Shown piece by piece: positions 16,499 through 26,117 of a stretch of 64,000 nt of DNA. The notes under the pieces are model-generated. The model had not been told where the DNA came from, did not search any database, and worked only from the letters and a program-made list of their open reading frames with translations. Source of the stretch: Secundilactobacillus silagei JCM 19001 (GTDB taxonomy: Bacteria; Bacillota; Bacilli; Lactobacillales; Lactobacillaceae); the NCBI RefSeq assembly GCF_002217945.1, contig NZ_BCMG01000002.1, positions 267,287 to 331,286 on the forward strand. Direction: 5' to 3'. Both the position numbers and the translations under genes were made by a program. The first letter of the stretch is position 1. Each line of letters begins with the position of its first letter.

Positions 16499-17851
16499 TT
16501 GCAATTTATAGTGCTGTTTTTAGGGATTGCATTGTTGTTATTCCTGATTATTCGTGTGAAGTTAAACACGTTTATTTCCTTAATTTTGACCGCCGTTCTA
16601 GTTGCCTTAGGGTTGGGTATGAACCCAAGCGATATTGCGGGAACCATCACTAAAGGGATCGGTAATTCTATGGGAGAATTAGCCATCGTCTTTGGTTTTG
16701 GTGCCATGATCGGCCGGTTAGTGTCTGAAGCGGGTGGGTCGTACCGCATTTCCCAAACGCTGATTCGCGTATTTGGAAAGAAACGGCTTCAGTTAGCGAT
16801 TGTTGTGGCATCCTTTATCATCGGGATGTCGATGTTCTTTGAAGTTGGGTTAGTGCTCTTAACACCGATCGTGTTCTCGATTGCCCTAGAGGCCGGAGTG
16901 CCATTCCTCTACCTTGGGTTACCAATGGTAGCGGCACTGTCCACCACCCAAGCTTTCTTACCGCCACAACCGGCACCAACCGCTGTGGCCACGGCGTTAA
17001 GCGCCAACATTGGGACGGTCTTGCTGTACGGAATCATTGTAGCGATTCCAACGGTGATCATGGCTGGTCCGGTATTTACTAAGCTGGCTCAAAAGTACGC
17101 GCCGTCTGCGTTTACTTTTAAGAAGGAACTGCCGGCGTTTGGTGAGATCAAAGAGTTCAAGCTTGATGAGACACCAGGATTTGGAATTTCAATTTTGACG
17201 TCATTGTTCCCAGTGATCTTCATGGGGGCCGCCACAATTTACCAATTGATTGTTCATGATACGGGCTCAGCCGCACGACAGGGGCTTAATTCCTACATGT
17301 CGATGATTGGTAGCCCAGTGGTTGCCATGCTGATCTCACTATTGTTTGCAGTTTGGTCAATGGGCTTCCACCAACACCGTTCCATGAAGCAAATTGGCGA
17401 TGCACTGACTGAATCAATCAAGTCGATCGCCATGCTGCTGATGATCATCAGTGGTGGCTCTGCTTTCAAGCAAGTTCTGCTTGATGGTGGGGTGGGGAAT
17501 GCTATTCAGCACTTAGTTGCCGGCGTTCACTTATCACCGCTGATCTTGGGTTGGCTGATCGCGGTTGTTTTGCGGATCGCGCTGGGTTCTGCTGCCGTTG
17601 CAAGTATGACTGCAGCCGGGCTGATCACGCCATTGATGATTTCTAGCGGTGCTGATCCAGCTATGATGGTTCTTGCCATCGGTGCTGGTTCAGTGGCTGC
17701 TTCCCACGTTAACGATGCTGGTTTCTGGATGTTCCAGGAATACTTTGATTTAACGGTGAAACAGACCCTGGCCATTTGGACAGTTTTGGAAACCTGGCTG
17801 TCGGTTTGGGGATTGGTTTTCGTGCTGATATTAAATGCAATTGTCCACTAG
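16499..17851 (+). CDS. gntP: Gluconate:H+ symporter (GntP family)
   Basis: This 450-residue integral membrane protein has many hydrophobic segments. GFGAMIGRLVSEAGG, FFEVGLVLLTPIVF and the AFLPPQPAPTAVA segment are characteristic of GntP permeases, as are GSAAVASMTAAGL and ASHVNDAGFWMFQEYF. It would import gluconate, which after phosphorylation feeds the phosphoketolase route via 6-phosphogluconate dehydrogenase (gene at 60002). Start is TTG 16499 after CGAGGAAG. No gluconate kinase is adjacent, so the sugar acid could differ (idonate, glycerate). Confidence 0.87.
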   Translation: MQFIVLFLGIALLLFLIIRVKLNTFISLILTAVLVALGLGMNPSDIAGTITKGIGNSMGELAIVFGFGAMIGRLVSEAGGSYRISQTLIRVFGKKRLQLAIVVASFIIGMSMFFEVGLVLLTPIVFSIALEAGVPFLYLGLPMVAALSTTQAFLPPQPAPTAVATALSANIGTVLLYGIIVAIPTVIMAGPVFTKLAQKYAPSAFTFKKELPAFGEIKEFKLDETPGFGISILTSLFPVIFMGAATIYQLIVHDTGSAARQGLNSYMSMIGSPVVAMLISLLFAVWSMGFHQHRSMKQIGDALTESIKSIAMLLMIISGGSAFKQVLLDGGVGNAIQHLVAGVHLSPLILGWLIAVVLRIALGSAAVASMTAAGLITPLMISSGADPAMMVLAIGAGSVAASHVNDAGFWMFQEYFDLTVKQTLAIWTVLETWLSVWGLVFVLILNAIVH

Positions 17852-17857
17852 GACGCA

Positions 17858-17889
17858 AAAAAGTCTGAGCAGATTTGCTCAGACTTTTT
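17858..17889. terminator. Bidirectional terminator
   Basis: AAAAAGTCTGAGCA pairs perfectly with TGCTCAGACTTTTT across a 4-base loop, between the convergent gluconate permease and DUF554 genes. Confidence 0.9.
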
Positions 17890-17906
17890 ATTTGTCTCAA
17901 ATTCAG

Positions 17907-18593
17907 TTACTTGATCACTGCGCACAGCAGAATTGGCAAAAACGGTGCCAACAACAGATTGGCAACCTTGATCTTGGTTAATTTCAGCATGTTTAGGCCG
18001 ATGATCAAAATCAATAGGGAGCCGACACAGGTCATTTCGTTGATGACGGTGTGGGTAAACAGCGGCGCTACCCACTGAGCTAGTAAAGTCAAAACGGACT
18101 CATACAGCACGACTGAAACCGATGAAAAGATGACGCCTAATCCTAACGTCGTTGCGAGGATCAGTACAAAAACGCCGTCGATCATTGATTTGGTGTACAG
18201 CACCTGATTATTGCCGGTCATCCCGCTTTGCAGGGACCCCACGATTGCCATGGCCCCTACACAAATAAAGAGGGTGCTGGTGACGAAGGCTTCTGAAAAA
18301 TGGTTCTCACCGCTCATGCCCATCAGTTTTTCCAGCCAGTCACCGAATTTTTGAAATTGGCGGTCAAAGTTGATCAACTCACCAATGATTGCGCCGATCA
18401 CCATTGAAAGCACCACGATGACTGTATTGGTGCCCTTGAGTGAACCGCTGATGCCGACGTAAACAACGCAGACCCCTAAACTCTGTACAACTAAAGTTTT
18501 GACGCGTTCTGAAATACCGTGTTTAAAAGCCAGGCCAATACCGCCACCGCAGATGACGGCGAGGCCATTGGCCAGTGCACCGAATAGAATCAT
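17907..18593 (-). CDS. DUF554 family membrane protein (YdfK-like)
   Basis: This is a 228-residue membrane protein with about seven hydrophobic segments. It shows the DUF554 hallmarks: an N-terminal GALANGLAVICGGGIGL, then GAIIGELINFD, ICVGAMAIVGSLQSGMTGN and KSMIDGVFVLILATTLGLGVIFS. The function of the family is not known; transport or stress roles have been suggested. AGGGGAAATTCAT precedes the ATG. It is single and divergent from the Dps gene. Confidence 0.85.
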   Translation of the reverse strand: MILFGALANGLAVICGGGIGLAFKHGISERVKTLVVQSLGVCVVYVGISGSLKGTNTVIVVLSMVIGAIIGELINFDRQFQKFGDWLEKLMGMSGENHFSEAFVTSTLFICVGAMAIVGSLQSGMTGNNQVLYTKSMIDGVFVLILATTLGLGVIFSSVSVVLYESVLTLLAQWVAPLFTHTVINEMTCVGSLLILIIGLNMLKLTKIKVANLLLAPFLPILLCAVIK

Positions 18594-18727
18594 ATGAATT
18601 TCCCCTTAGATTAAAAAATGATAAATATGTACATTCGTTTATCATAAATGATTTAGAATCCCGTTGCAAGGTTATTTGAATCTGGGATGAGAAACGGGGG
18701 CACTTTTCTAGGCTCAATTGCAGAGAT

Positions 18728-18745
18728 TTGATATACTTATATCAA
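18728..18745 (+). promoter_or_regulatory. Extended -10 with overlapping inverted repeat, Dps promoter
   Basis: TGATATACT at 18729-18737 looks like an extended -10 element. It lies inside TTGATAT-ACTT-ATATCAA (18728-18745), a perfect 7-bp inverted repeat that could bind a stress or iron regulator. The -35 region is weak. Confidence 0.5.
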
Positions 18746-18784
18746 GTAGTAGAAGTCACTTGATCTAGTATTGGAGGAATGCCT

Positions 18785-19252
18785 ATGACACAGTATCCAA
18801 AGACACAGGACCAACTGAACCAATTAATTGCCGATTTAAGCCAGCTGCATACTAATATTCAGCAAACTCACTGGTACATGCGCGGCTCAGAATTTTTCAA
18901 GTTGCACCCGTTAATGGATGACTATAACGACACGTTAGACGAACAGTTAGACGCAGTGGCGGAACGGCTGATCGCCATTGGCGGCAGTCCGATCGCAACG
19001 ACCCACGAATTTATTGAAAAAACGGGGCTACCGGATGAAAAAGTAGCCTTCGACCAGTTGACCTTACAACAGTTGATGACACGATTGAATGATCAGTTCA
19101 AATATCTGCGTGACCAGTATCAAAAAGGTATCGAGATTACGGATGATGAAAAGGACTTCTCTACGCAAGACATGCTGATTGAAAACCACACTGAAATTGA
19201 AAAACTGATCTGGATGGTGTCGGCCTACTTAGGCCAGGGACCGCAGGATTAA
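18785..19252 (+). CDS. dps: Dps family ferritin-like DNA-protection protein
   Basis: Dps proteins form 12-mers that oxidise and store iron and shield DNA from peroxide. This protein of about 155 residues carries QQTHWYMRG with a ferroxidase His and HPLMDDYNDTLDEQLDAVAERL with the Asp/Glu ligands at the dimer interface. Length is typical. ATG 18785, seven bases after GGAGG, is preferred to the ATG at 18779. A DNA alkylation repair gene follows on the same strand behind a terminator, so the two damage-related genes are neighbours but not clearly an operon. Confidence 0.92.
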   Translation: MTQYPKTQDQLNQLIADLSQLHTNIQQTHWYMRGSEFFKLHPLMDDYNDTLDEQLDAVAERLIAIGGSPIATTHEFIEKTGLPDEKVAFDQLTLQQLMTRLNDQFKYLRDQYQKGIEITDDEKDFSTQDMLIENHTEIEKLIWMVSAYLGQGPQD

Positions 19253-19259
19253 ACAGTTT

Positions 19260-19287
19260 ACCCCATGGCAAATTGGCATGGGGTTTT
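19260..19287 (+). terminator. Intrinsic terminator
   Basis: ACCCCATG pairs with CATGGGGT around a 9-base loop, then TTTT. It ends the dps gene. Confidence 0.8.
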
Positions 19288-19339
19288 AATATGCACTCAT
19301 GTGATACGCTATAATTAAAACGGAAAGTGAGGTGTCAGC

Positions 19340-19996
19340 ATGACGCTGTTTGATGACTTTCAATTGGTAGGTGATCCGGCTTTGAAGGCTCCCATGGCGC
19401 GGTATATGCGCGATCAGTTTGCCTTTGCGGGACTCAAAACGCCGGAACGAAAACGGCAATCTCGAGAACTGCTTAAACAAAGTAAACGGGTGACCGTGCC
19501 GGAATTAGTGTCAGGTATCGAGACACTGTATCAACGGCCTGAACGTGAATATCAGTACGTGGCGATCGATTTACTGGTAGCTAACGTGAAACGATTTAAC
19601 TTTAACGATATGCAGCGGCTGGCCCGCTTGATTTCCGAAAAAGCCTGGTGGGATTCAGTTGATGCCCTGCGTAAAGGGTTTGGTGATTATATCCGGGTTC
19701 GACCAGCGGATAAGCAAGCAGTGTTTGAATTGTTTAACGGCGCTGATGATTTTTGGCTGCGGCGGGTGGCCATCACGCTGCAGTTGATGGAAAAGGGCCA
19801 GACTGATACGCGGCTGCTGGAACGCGCTATTTTGCCAGATATTGCCACGCCGGAATTCTTCATTCAAAAGGCGATTGGCTGGGCGTTGCGGAACTACAGT
19901 AAGGTGGATCCGCAGTGGGTGATGCAGTTTATACAAGCGCATCAGCTCAGTAAATTAGCAATTCATGAGGGCAGTAAATACTTAAAGCTTCACTGA
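19340..19996 (+). CDS. DNA alkylation repair protein (AlkD-like HEAT-repeat glycosylase)
   Basis: AlkD glycosylases excise 3-methyl- and 7-methyl-purines using an all-helical HEAT-like fold. The 218-residue protein is helical throughout, with FAFAGLKTPERKRQSRELL near the start, REYQYVAIDLLVANVKRFN, KAWWDSVDALRKGFGDYI with the conserved WWDSVD segment, and AIGWALRNYSKVDP near the end, a motif typical of this family. GTGAGGTGTCAGC precedes the ATG. It may alternatively act on other lesions; family assignment is strong. Confidence 0.88.
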   Translation: MTLFDDFQLVGDPALKAPMARYMRDQFAFAGLKTPERKRQSRELLKQSKRVTVPELVSGIETLYQRPEREYQYVAIDLLVANVKRFNFNDMQRLARLISEKAWWDSVDALRKGFGDYIRVRPADKQAVFELFNGADDFWLRRVAITLQLMEKGQTDTRLLERAILPDIATPEFFIQKAIGWALRNYSKVDPQWVMQFIQAHQLSKLAIHEGSKYLKLH

Positions 19997-20106
19997 GAAC
20001 TGGTCTGACGGGTTAGACAGTTGATTAATCAACATTCTCATTAAAATATAACCGCTACCAATGTTAATCCGTGCTATCCTTAATCACTGGAAAGGACTGA
20101 CTAACA

Positions 20107-20397
20107 TTGCCTGAAAGCGCAATAGCAACAAAGGCGCCGGTCGTACCAATGGATCGTTGGCAGGATCTGGCCCATCAATATGGTTTAGCAACTCTTCCAG
20201 ACAGCTGGAGAGAAGCAAGCGAAAGCCTTCGTCATCAAAGAAACATTGATTATCTGGAGACCTTTAATGATCGTGAGGAGATTTATTACACCTTAATTGG
20301 GAATGAATTTTTGCAAGACATTGTCTGCTATCATCCAGAACAAGTTCACACCTACTGGCTAAAAGATTTAGCACAGTACGTTTTCATTATTGAATAA
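20107..20397 (+). CDS. Small protein of unknown function
   Basis: I do not recognise this 96-residue protein. The start is TTG 20107 after GGAAAGGA. It is acidic and aromatic-rich with no membrane segment; the second half (DYLETFNDREEIYYTLIG) looks helical. A terminator follows directly, and coding character is plausible, so it is kept. It stands alone between the AlkD-like gene and a convergent AEC transporter. Confidence 0.55.
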   Translation: MPESAIATKAPVVPMDRWQDLAHQYGLATLPDSWREASESLRHQRNIDYLETFNDREEIYYTLIGNEFLQDIVCYHPEQVHTYWLKDLAQYVFIIE

Positions 20398-20405
20398 GTA
20401 AATCA

Positions 20406-20446
20406 AAAAGCGTCCGTTTGACTGAATTGTCAAATGGACGCTTTTA
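20406..20446. terminator. Bidirectional terminator
   Basis: AAAAGCGTCCGTTTGAC pairs with GTCAAATGGACGCTTTT across a short loop, between convergent genes. Confidence 0.85.
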
Positions 20447-20457
20447 ATTTGGCTACA

Positions 20458-21381
20458 TTACAGGTGCCAGAGCCATTGTGCCAGTCCCATGAATAGCGGA
20501 ATGGTGACTAGAGAACACAGGGTGGTTAGCCCCACAACCGTGGTACTAAAGAGTGCATTGCGATGAAACGTATGGCTGAAGATGGCCATCAACGCAGCCA
20601 CCGGAGTAGCTTGTCCCAGTAGGATGACGTTTTTAACCATCATAAAATGATTGGGCACGAATTGCAAAATCACCAGGACGATCAGCGGTGCAATGATCAG
20701 CCGAGCACCAATGGCTTGGTACAAAGCTTTACTCTTGAGTGCGCTACGAATATTGCCTTGTGCCAGGTAGCAGCCCATGGCGATCATGACCAGCGGCAGG
20801 TTCATGTTGGCGAGGTCGGAGACGGTCTTGCCTAAGATTGGCGGCAAGGTGACACCGGTCAACGCAAACAACAGACCAAAGACCAAGGCTAGAATGGCCG
20901 GATTGACCACCAGCCGTTTGAGTTGAATCGTGCGCTTATCACCGGAGATCATATAGATCCCGTAGGTCCACAGCGAGAAGTTGGACACACCTACGAAGAT
21001 ACTCATGTAAAACACGCTGCCAGTTCCTAGAACCGCCTTTGACAGCGGTAGGCCAATAAAGCCTAGGTTGGCGAAGATCAACGCGAAGCGAATCAGCATC
21101 TGCTCCGGTTTGCGGAAAAACAGCTTGGCGAACGCGATGGTGACCAGCATCATCACGATCAGGATGATCAGACACCACAGGCCATCCAGCATTTGGGAAG
21201 CTTTCAGGTTACCGATAAATGAATTTAACAGCAACGCTGGGTTAGATATGTAAATCACGATATTGGAAATTTGCTGACTGCCTGATTCGTCGACTAGACC
21301 GACTCGAAAACAGAGAAAGCCAATCAGCATGATCAGAAACATGATAGCAGTCTGGCCAAAAATGACCCGTACGATTGTCAC
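20458..21381 (-). CDS. AEC family transporter (auxin efflux carrier / malate permease type)
   Basis: This is a membrane protein of about 307 residues with some ten hydrophobic segments in two halves. IYISNPALLLNSFIGN, FANLGFIGLPLSKAVLG and the C-terminal GQATPVAALMAIFSHTF are typical of AEC carriers; bacterial members move malate, malonate or citrate. The frame opens at 21399, but AAGGAAGG lies inside those first codons, so the GTG at 21381, seven bases beyond it, is the likelier start. No malolactic gene is adjacent; the substrate is unknown. Confidence 0.8.
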   Translation of the reverse strand: MTIVRVIFGQTAIMFLIMLIGFLCFRVGLVDESGSQQISNIVIYISNPALLLNSFIGNLKASQMLDGLWCLIILIVMMLVTIAFAKLFFRKPEQMLIRFALIFANLGFIGLPLSKAVLGTGSVFYMSIFVGVSNFSLWTYGIYMISGDKRTIQLKRLVVNPAILALVFGLLFALTGVTLPPILGKTVSDLANMNLPLVMIAMGCYLAQGNIRSALKSKALYQAIGARLIIAPLIVLVILQFVPNHFMMVKNVILLGQATPVAALMAIFSHTFHRNALFSTTVVGLTTLCSLVTIPLFMGLAQWLWHL

Positions 21382-21465
21382 GACAGTTCCTTCCTTCATA
21401 TGCAGATAATATTTATTATAGGACTATGTGTCGGAAGATGTAAGCCTGTGAGGCAATAGCACGTA

Positions 21466-21891
21466 TCAGCTATTTAACAGATAGATCGCTGCCACGGCTA
21501 AAACTACCCCAACGGTATTGCGCAGCGTAAAGCTTTCCTGCAAAAAGATGAGGCCAATGGGAATCAGTAGTAAAGTCAAAATAATGTTCACCGTCATGGC
21601 GGTAGAACCAATTGGGGCGCCGGCTTTATAGGACAGCATGTAGCCGAATTCGATAAAGATAATGGCTAGTCCCATCGTGATGGAAGCCCAGTTGACCTGG
21701 TGGAGGTCAAAACTCAAAGACTGCTGCTTGCCGCCGACTAGGTATAAGATCAGCGAACCCAATAGCGCAACGCCATAGGTAATGATCAGCGAAAAGAATG
21801 GGTCGATGGTGTGGGAGACGTCCCGAGCTGACAGTTGGTATAACATGTTAGCAAAAACGGTGAGAATAAGTGGCCAGAAATAAGTCGGCAT
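21466..21891 (-). CDS. Small DMT-superfamily (EamA/SMR-like) transporter
   Basis: A 141-residue protein with about five hydrophobic segments, half the length of a full EamA transporter. It contains FANMLYQLSARD, YGVALLGSLILYLVGG and the closing GLIFLQESFTLRNTVGVVLAVAAIYLL, a pattern typical of the EamA repeat. Such half-size proteins act as dimers and export small metabolites or drugs. AAAGGAGC precedes the ATG. It lies just upstream of the AEC gene on the same strand and may be co-transcribed. Confidence 0.72.
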   Translation of the reverse strand: MPTYFWPLILTVFANMLYQLSARDVSHTIDPFFSLIITYGVALLGSLILYLVGGKQQSLSFDLHQVNWASITMGLAIIFIEFGYMLSYKAGAPIGSTAMTVNIILTLLLIPIGLIFLQESFTLRNTVGVVLAVAAIYLLNS

Positions 21892-22087
21892 AGTAAGTTG
21901 CTCCTTTGATTGAATGGTTAGTTCCTATTATACCGTATTAAATTAGGGTGCTTTGAGCAGGTACGGCCGGTTAAGCACCAGCCTGAAACAAGTGTTCACC
22001 GCTGAATGGTAATAACTAAGGGTTTGCTAAGTAAAAAAATCAGTAAAATTTTAGTTAAATGGGCTGTTAGTTTACTGAAAAATCATC

Positions 22088-22113
22088 TATGATGAACGTG
22101 TAAGCGCTTAATA
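22088..22113 (+). promoter_or_regulatory. lacLM -10 element and cre box
   Basis: TATGAT (22088-22093) is followed by TGTAAGCGCTTAATA (22099-22113), which matches the CcpA cre consensus and is centred on the palindrome TAAGCGCTTA. Its place at the transcription start predicts catabolite repression. The -35 sequence is weak. Confidence 0.75.
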
Positions 22114-22142
22114 AAACGTTTAGCATGAGGAGGTTTTAAATC

Positions 22143-24035
22143 ATGAAACCAGAATTAAGCTGGCTGGATGATCCTGAAACATTCCGGGTCAATCAGCTAC
22201 CAGTTCATAGCGATCACCATTTTTATCAGAGTGAGACTGATTTAAATGCTGGTCAGAGTCAATTTGCACAATCACTCGATGGGACTTGGCAGTTTAAGTT
22301 TGCTAAGCAGCCTAAGGAGCGGCCAATTGGCTTTTATGCACCGGATTATGACCGTAGCGATTTCGATACCATTACGGTACCAGAACACATTGAAATTGCG
22401 GGTTATGGCCGGTTGAAGTATATTAATACGACTTATCCCTGGGAAGGTAAGGACTATCGGCGCCCAGCCTACGCGTTAGGCAAGGATCAAAAGGGCGAAG
22501 GCATGTTCAGCAACGGCGAGGATAACTACGTCGGTGCCTACCTGAAAACCTTTGAGCTGAATCCTAAACTTCGTAATAAGCGGGTCGTTGTTCAGTTTGA
22601 CGGTGTCGAACAGGCAATGTATCTCTGGCTGAACGGGCAGTTCGTCGGTTACGCCGAAGACAGTTTCTCCCAGTCCGAATTTGATCTAACACCCTATCTC
22701 AAAGACGGGGAAAATTTGATTGCGGTTGAAGTCTTCAAACGCAGTACGGCGGCCTTCATTGAAGACCAAGATATGTTCCGGTTTTCCGGCATCTTCCGCA
22801 GTGTGCGGTTAGTTGGCGAACCTGCGATCCACGTGCAAGACATGCGGATCATTGGCAATTTAGCTGACGATTACACCACTGGCGACTTTAGCCTCAAGCT
22901 CAAGCTTAACCGGCAGTCGAATGCTAAGGGCAGCGTTCAAATCGGCATTACGGATGATGATGGTCAGAGCCTTTTTGATACTCAAAAGCCAGTCAATGAT
23001 GACATTGAGATCAACCATCAAACATTCCCTAACGTTCATTTGTGGCAGCATACGGATCCTTATTTGTATCAGCTAAAGATCACCGTGCTGGACGAACAGG
23101 GCCAAGTCGTTGAAATCGTACCCTATCAATTCGGTTTCAGACGGGTTGAAATGAAGAATAAGATCATGCTGCTAAACGGTAAGCGGATCATTTTAAACGG
23201 CGTCAACCGTCACGAATGGAACGCTAAGAGCGGCCGGGTCATCTCCGTTGCAGATATGAAGCAAGATCTGAAGACCTTCGAAGAAAATAACATTAACGCG
23301 GTGCGGACTTGTCACTATCCTGATCGCGACGAATGGTATTACCTGTGCGATCAAGCCGGCGTTTATATGATGGCAGAAAATAATCTAGAATCTCACGGGA
23401 CCTGGCAGAAGATGGGTGCTGTTGAGCCGTCTTATAACGTTCCCGGTTCATTACCGGAATGGCGTGAAGCAGTGGTCGACCGGGCTCGCAGTAATTTTGA
23501 AAGGTTTAAGAACCACACCGCGATCTTATTCTGGTCACTGGGTAACGAAGCCTATGCTGGTGATGACATTGCGGCCATGAACGCCTTTTATAAAGATCAC
23601 GATAATACCCGTCTTGTCCATTACGAAGGGGTCTGCCGTAACCGGGTCTATGAAGACCGAATTTCCGACATGGAAAGTATGATGTATGATCCGCCAAAGG
23701 AAATCGCAAAGTATCTCGACAATGATCCCAAGAAGCCGTTTGTTGACTGTGAGTTCATGCATGATATGGGGAACTCACTGGGCGGCATGTCGTCTTACAA
23801 CGATTTAATCGATAAGTATCCGATGTATCAAGGTGGCTTTATCTGGGACTTTATTGACCAAGCCATTGAAGTTAAAGATGAAGTAACCGGGCAACCTGTT
23901 CTGCGGTATGGCGGCGACTTTGATGACCGTCATTCCGATTATGAATTTTCTGGCGACGGTCTCTTATTTGCCGACCGGACACCAAAACCAGCTCTTCAGG
24001 AGGTGAAGTACTATTATGGCAAACACATCAACTAA
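22143..24035 (+). CDS. lacL: Beta-galactosidase large subunit (GH2)
   Basis: LacL together with LacM forms the heterodimeric lactobacillar beta-galactosidase that hydrolyses lactose and other beta-galactosides. The 630-residue subunit covers the sugar-binding, immunoglobulin-like and TIM-barrel domains of GH2. It has [44 protein letters not shown], the acid/base SLGNEAYAG, and [12 protein letters not shown] with the nucleophile Glu. Length is typical for LacL. AGGAGG precedes the ATG. The last 20 bases overlap lacM, the usual arrangement, and point to translational coupling. Confidence 0.97.
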   Translation: MKPELSWLDDPETFRVNQLPVHSDHHFYQSETDLNAGQSQFAQSLDGTWQFKFAKQPKERPIGFYAPDYDRSDFDTITVPEHIEIAGYGRLKYINTTYPWEGKDYRRPAYALGKDQKGEGMFSNGEDNYVGAYLKTFELNPKLRNKRVVVQFDGVEQAMYLWLNGQFVGYAEDSFSQSEFDLTPYLKDGENLIAVEVFKRSTAAFIEDQDMFRFSGIFRSVRLVGEPAIHVQDMRIIGNLADDYTTGDFSLKLKLNRQSNAKGSVQIGITDDDGQSLFDTQKPVNDDIEINHQTFPNVHLWQHTDPYLYQLKITVLDEQGQVVEIVPYQFGFRRVEMKNKIMLLNGKRIILNGVNRHEWNAKSGRVISVADMKQDLKTFEENNINAVRTCHYPDRDEWYYLCDQAGVYMMAENNLESHGTWQKMGAVEPSYNVPGSLPEWREAVVDRARSNFERFKNHTAILFWSLGNEAYAGDDIAAMNAFYKDHDNTRLVHYEGVCRNRVYEDRISDMESMMYDPPKEIAKYLDNDPKKPFVDCEFMHDMGNSLGGMSSYNDLIDKYPMYQGGFIWDFIDQAIEVKDEVTGQPVLRYGGDFDDRHSDYEFSGDGLLFADRTPKPALQEVKYYYGKHIN

Positions 24036-24978
24036 ACAAGTTCAAATTATCTATGGTGACGCAACGTTAGGCTTACGCGGTAACGGTTTTGGCTACATTT
24101 TTAGCTATGAACGCGGCGGCATGGAGTCTTTGGTTCAGCATGGTAAGGAATGGTTATACCGGGTACCCAAGCCAACCTTTTGGCGGGCAACCACCGATAA
24201 CGACCGTGGTAACGGCTTTTCCGTTAAATCCGCTACTTGGTTAGGCACGGATATGTTTTTGAAATGCACCGATATTGCGGTGGCAGTTAACGATAAGCCC
24301 ATCGCATTACCGATCTCACCCGAGAATAATAAGTACAGCGACCATGAATTTGCTGACCACGTCACGATCACCTTTACGTATGAAACGCTGACCACGCCGG
24401 CAACGACGGTGACAGCTGCCTATACCGTTAATGGTAAGGGCGACATTCAGGTCAACGTTGATTATCATGGCAAGGCCGGTTTACCGGAATTACCAGCGTT
24501 AGGGCTACGGTTTGTCATGCCAACACCTGCTGTTTGCTTCAGATATGATGGTCTGTCGGGTGAAACTTACCCTGACCGGATGGCTGGTGGTGTTAAAGGC
24601 ACCTACACCGTAGATGGCATGCCCGTTACGAAGTATTTGGTCCCGCAAGAGTGCGGGATGCACATGCAGTCCAAACAAGTGACCGTGACCCGTAATCGGA
24701 CGCAGGATAATACCGATCATTCGAGTCATGTGTTTAACCTGACATTTGCTCAAAATGATCGCCCCTTCGCCTTTAGCTGTTTGCCATATACCGCTGAAGA
24801 GATCGAAAACGCGACCCACATTGAAGAATTACCAGCACCACGCCGCACGGTCCTCACCGTTTTTGGCGCGGTCCGCGGTGTCGGCGGTATCGATTCTTGG
24901 GGTGCGGATGTTGAACAGCAATATCACATTTCAGCTGAGCAGGACCATTCCTTCTCATTTGTCATTCAAGGCGCTTAA
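24016..24978 (+). CDS. lacM: Beta-galactosidase small subunit
   Basis: LacM supplies the C-terminal domain (Bgal_small_N type) of the GH2 enzyme. The 320-residue protein has [17 protein letters not shown], which completes the active site, and [11 protein letters not shown], both also found in LacZ C-termini. AGGAGG lies within the end of lacL ahead of its ATG. Length and gene order match LacLM of other lactobacilli. It acts in the cytoplasm on galactosides brought in by a transporter such as the GPH symporter at 51073. Confidence 0.96.
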   Translation: MANTSTKQVQIIYGDATLGLRGNGFGYIFSYERGGMESLVQHGKEWLYRVPKPTFWRATTDNDRGNGFSVKSATWLGTDMFLKCTDIAVAVNDKPIALPISPENNKYSDHEFADHVTITFTYETLTTPATTVTAAYTVNGKGDIQVNVDYHGKAGLPELPALGLRFVMPTPAVCFRYDGLSGETYPDRMAGGVKGTYTVDGMPVTKYLVPQECGMHMQSKQVTVTRNRTQDNTDHSSHVFNLTFAQNDRPFAFSCLPYTAEEIENATHIEELPAPRRTVLTVFGAVRGVGGIDSWGADVEQQYHISAEQDHSFSFVIQGA

Positions 24979-25003
24979 ATTTGTTAAAAAGGTTGCTAAA
25001 TAG

Positions 25004-25034
25004 TTGACCTTGAGTACACTCTAACTTCTATAAT
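25004..25034 (+). promoter_or_regulatory. MerR-type promoter with 19-bp spacer
   Basis: TTGACC (25004-25009) and TATAAT (25029-25034) are separated by 19 bases, the long spacer typical of MerR-activated promoters. The spacer contains TTGAGTACACTCTAAC, a dyad whose right half ACTCTAAC recurs at two other promoters in the window. Confidence 0.85.
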
Positions 25035-25065
25035 GAATGTGTAAAAGGGAGGCTTTTTTGAAAAA

Positions 25066-26019
25066 ATGAAAAATGTCGCAATCGGAAATACAACTTTACA
25101 AGCTTCTGCAGTTGCCTTAGGCATCATGCGGATGGTGAGCTTAAACGTTGATGATGCTGCTAAAGTCCTGGATACGGTGACTGATAAAGGCGTTAACTTT
25201 ATTGATTCCGCTAATATTTATGGTGGTGGCAAGTCGGAAACAATCTTCGGCCAGGCTTTAAAGAAGTCGGGTGTGAAGCGTGAAGACCTCATCATTCAAT
25301 CAAAGGGTGGCATCGTGTTGGATCCTAAACGCAGCCACGGTGACCTGGTCTTTGGCAAGCGCTACGATTTCTCTAAGAAAAATTTACTAGAAACCGTGGA
25401 TGGTATTTTGCAGCGGATGGGGATCGACTACCTGGACTTCTTCTTGCTGCACCGGCCAGATGCGTTGATGGAGCCAGATCAAGTTGCTGCAGCCTTTGAT
25501 GAACTGCAGGCTGCCGGCAAGGTCCGCCACTTTGGCTTATCAAACTGCAACCCAATGCAAGTTGAGCTGTTGCAATCAGCAGTCAGTCAAAAGCTGATGG
25601 TCAACCAGCTGCAATTCGGTGTCATGCACACCGGTCCAATCGACTTTGGCCTGCACATGAACATGAGCGACGACCGCAGTGTTAACCATGACGGTGAGAT
25701 CATCGAATACTCACGGCTGCACAACATGACGATTCAAGCTTGGTCACCATATCAATACGGGACTTTTGAAGGCCCGTTCATTGATAATCCGAAGTTCCCA
25801 GAATTGAATGCTAAATTGCAGGAACTAGCGGATGCCAAGGGGGTTACCAAGAACGCCATTGCAACTGCTTGGATATTACGTCACCCAGCTAACATGCAAG
25901 TGATCTTAGGCTCAATGAATCAGGACCACTTGAAAGAAAGCATTGCTGGCGCTGATGTTCAACTGACGAAGCAGGAATGGTACGACATTTACTTTGCTGC
26001 TGGCAATACGTTGCCGTAA
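25066..26019 (+). CDS. Aldo/keto reductase (YdhF-like)
   Basis: This is an NADPH-dependent carbonyl reductase with a TIM-barrel fold. It has NFIDSANIYGGGKSE with the catalytic Asp and Tyr, IIQSKGGI with the Lys, and FFLLHRPD with the His, so the tetrad is complete. YGTFEGPF and VILGSMNQDHLKE near the end match the YdhF group. At 317 residues it has normal length. It follows lacLM but has its own MerR-type promoter and a terminator, and the MerR gene lies convergent just downstream. It probably detoxifies reactive aldehydes or ketones. Confidence 0.9.
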   Translation: MKNVAIGNTTLQASAVALGIMRMVSLNVDDAAKVLDTVTDKGVNFIDSANIYGGGKSETIFGQALKKSGVKREDLIIQSKGGIVLDPKRSHGDLVFGKRYDFSKKNLLETVDGILQRMGIDYLDFFLLHRPDALMEPDQVAAAFDELQAAGKVRHFGLSNCNPMQVELLQSAVSQKLMVNQLQFGVMHTGPIDFGLHMNMSDDRSVNHDGEIIEYSRLHNMTIQAWSPYQYGTFEGPFIDNPKFPELNAKLQELADAKGVTKNAIATAWILRHPANMQVILGSMNQDHLKESIAGADVQLTKQEWYDIYFAAGNTLP

Positions 26020-26045
26020 AATTAGTGATTTAATCGAGTTACTTA

Positions 26046-26098
26046 AAACGCGCATCAGCCAATCTTTCCTATTAGGAGAGGTTGGCTGATGCGCGTTT
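26046..26098. terminator. Bidirectional terminator
   Basis: AAACGCGCATCAGCCAA pairs with TTGGCTGATGCGCGTTT between the convergent aldo/keto reductase and merR genes. Confidence 0.85.
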
Positions 26099-26117
26099 AG
26101 TTTAGGTTAAACTGAGT

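Noticed and set aside
16309..16749. 146-codon open frame on the minus strand
   Set aside because: It crosses the gluconate permease promoter and first codons in antisense and contains no recognisable domain.
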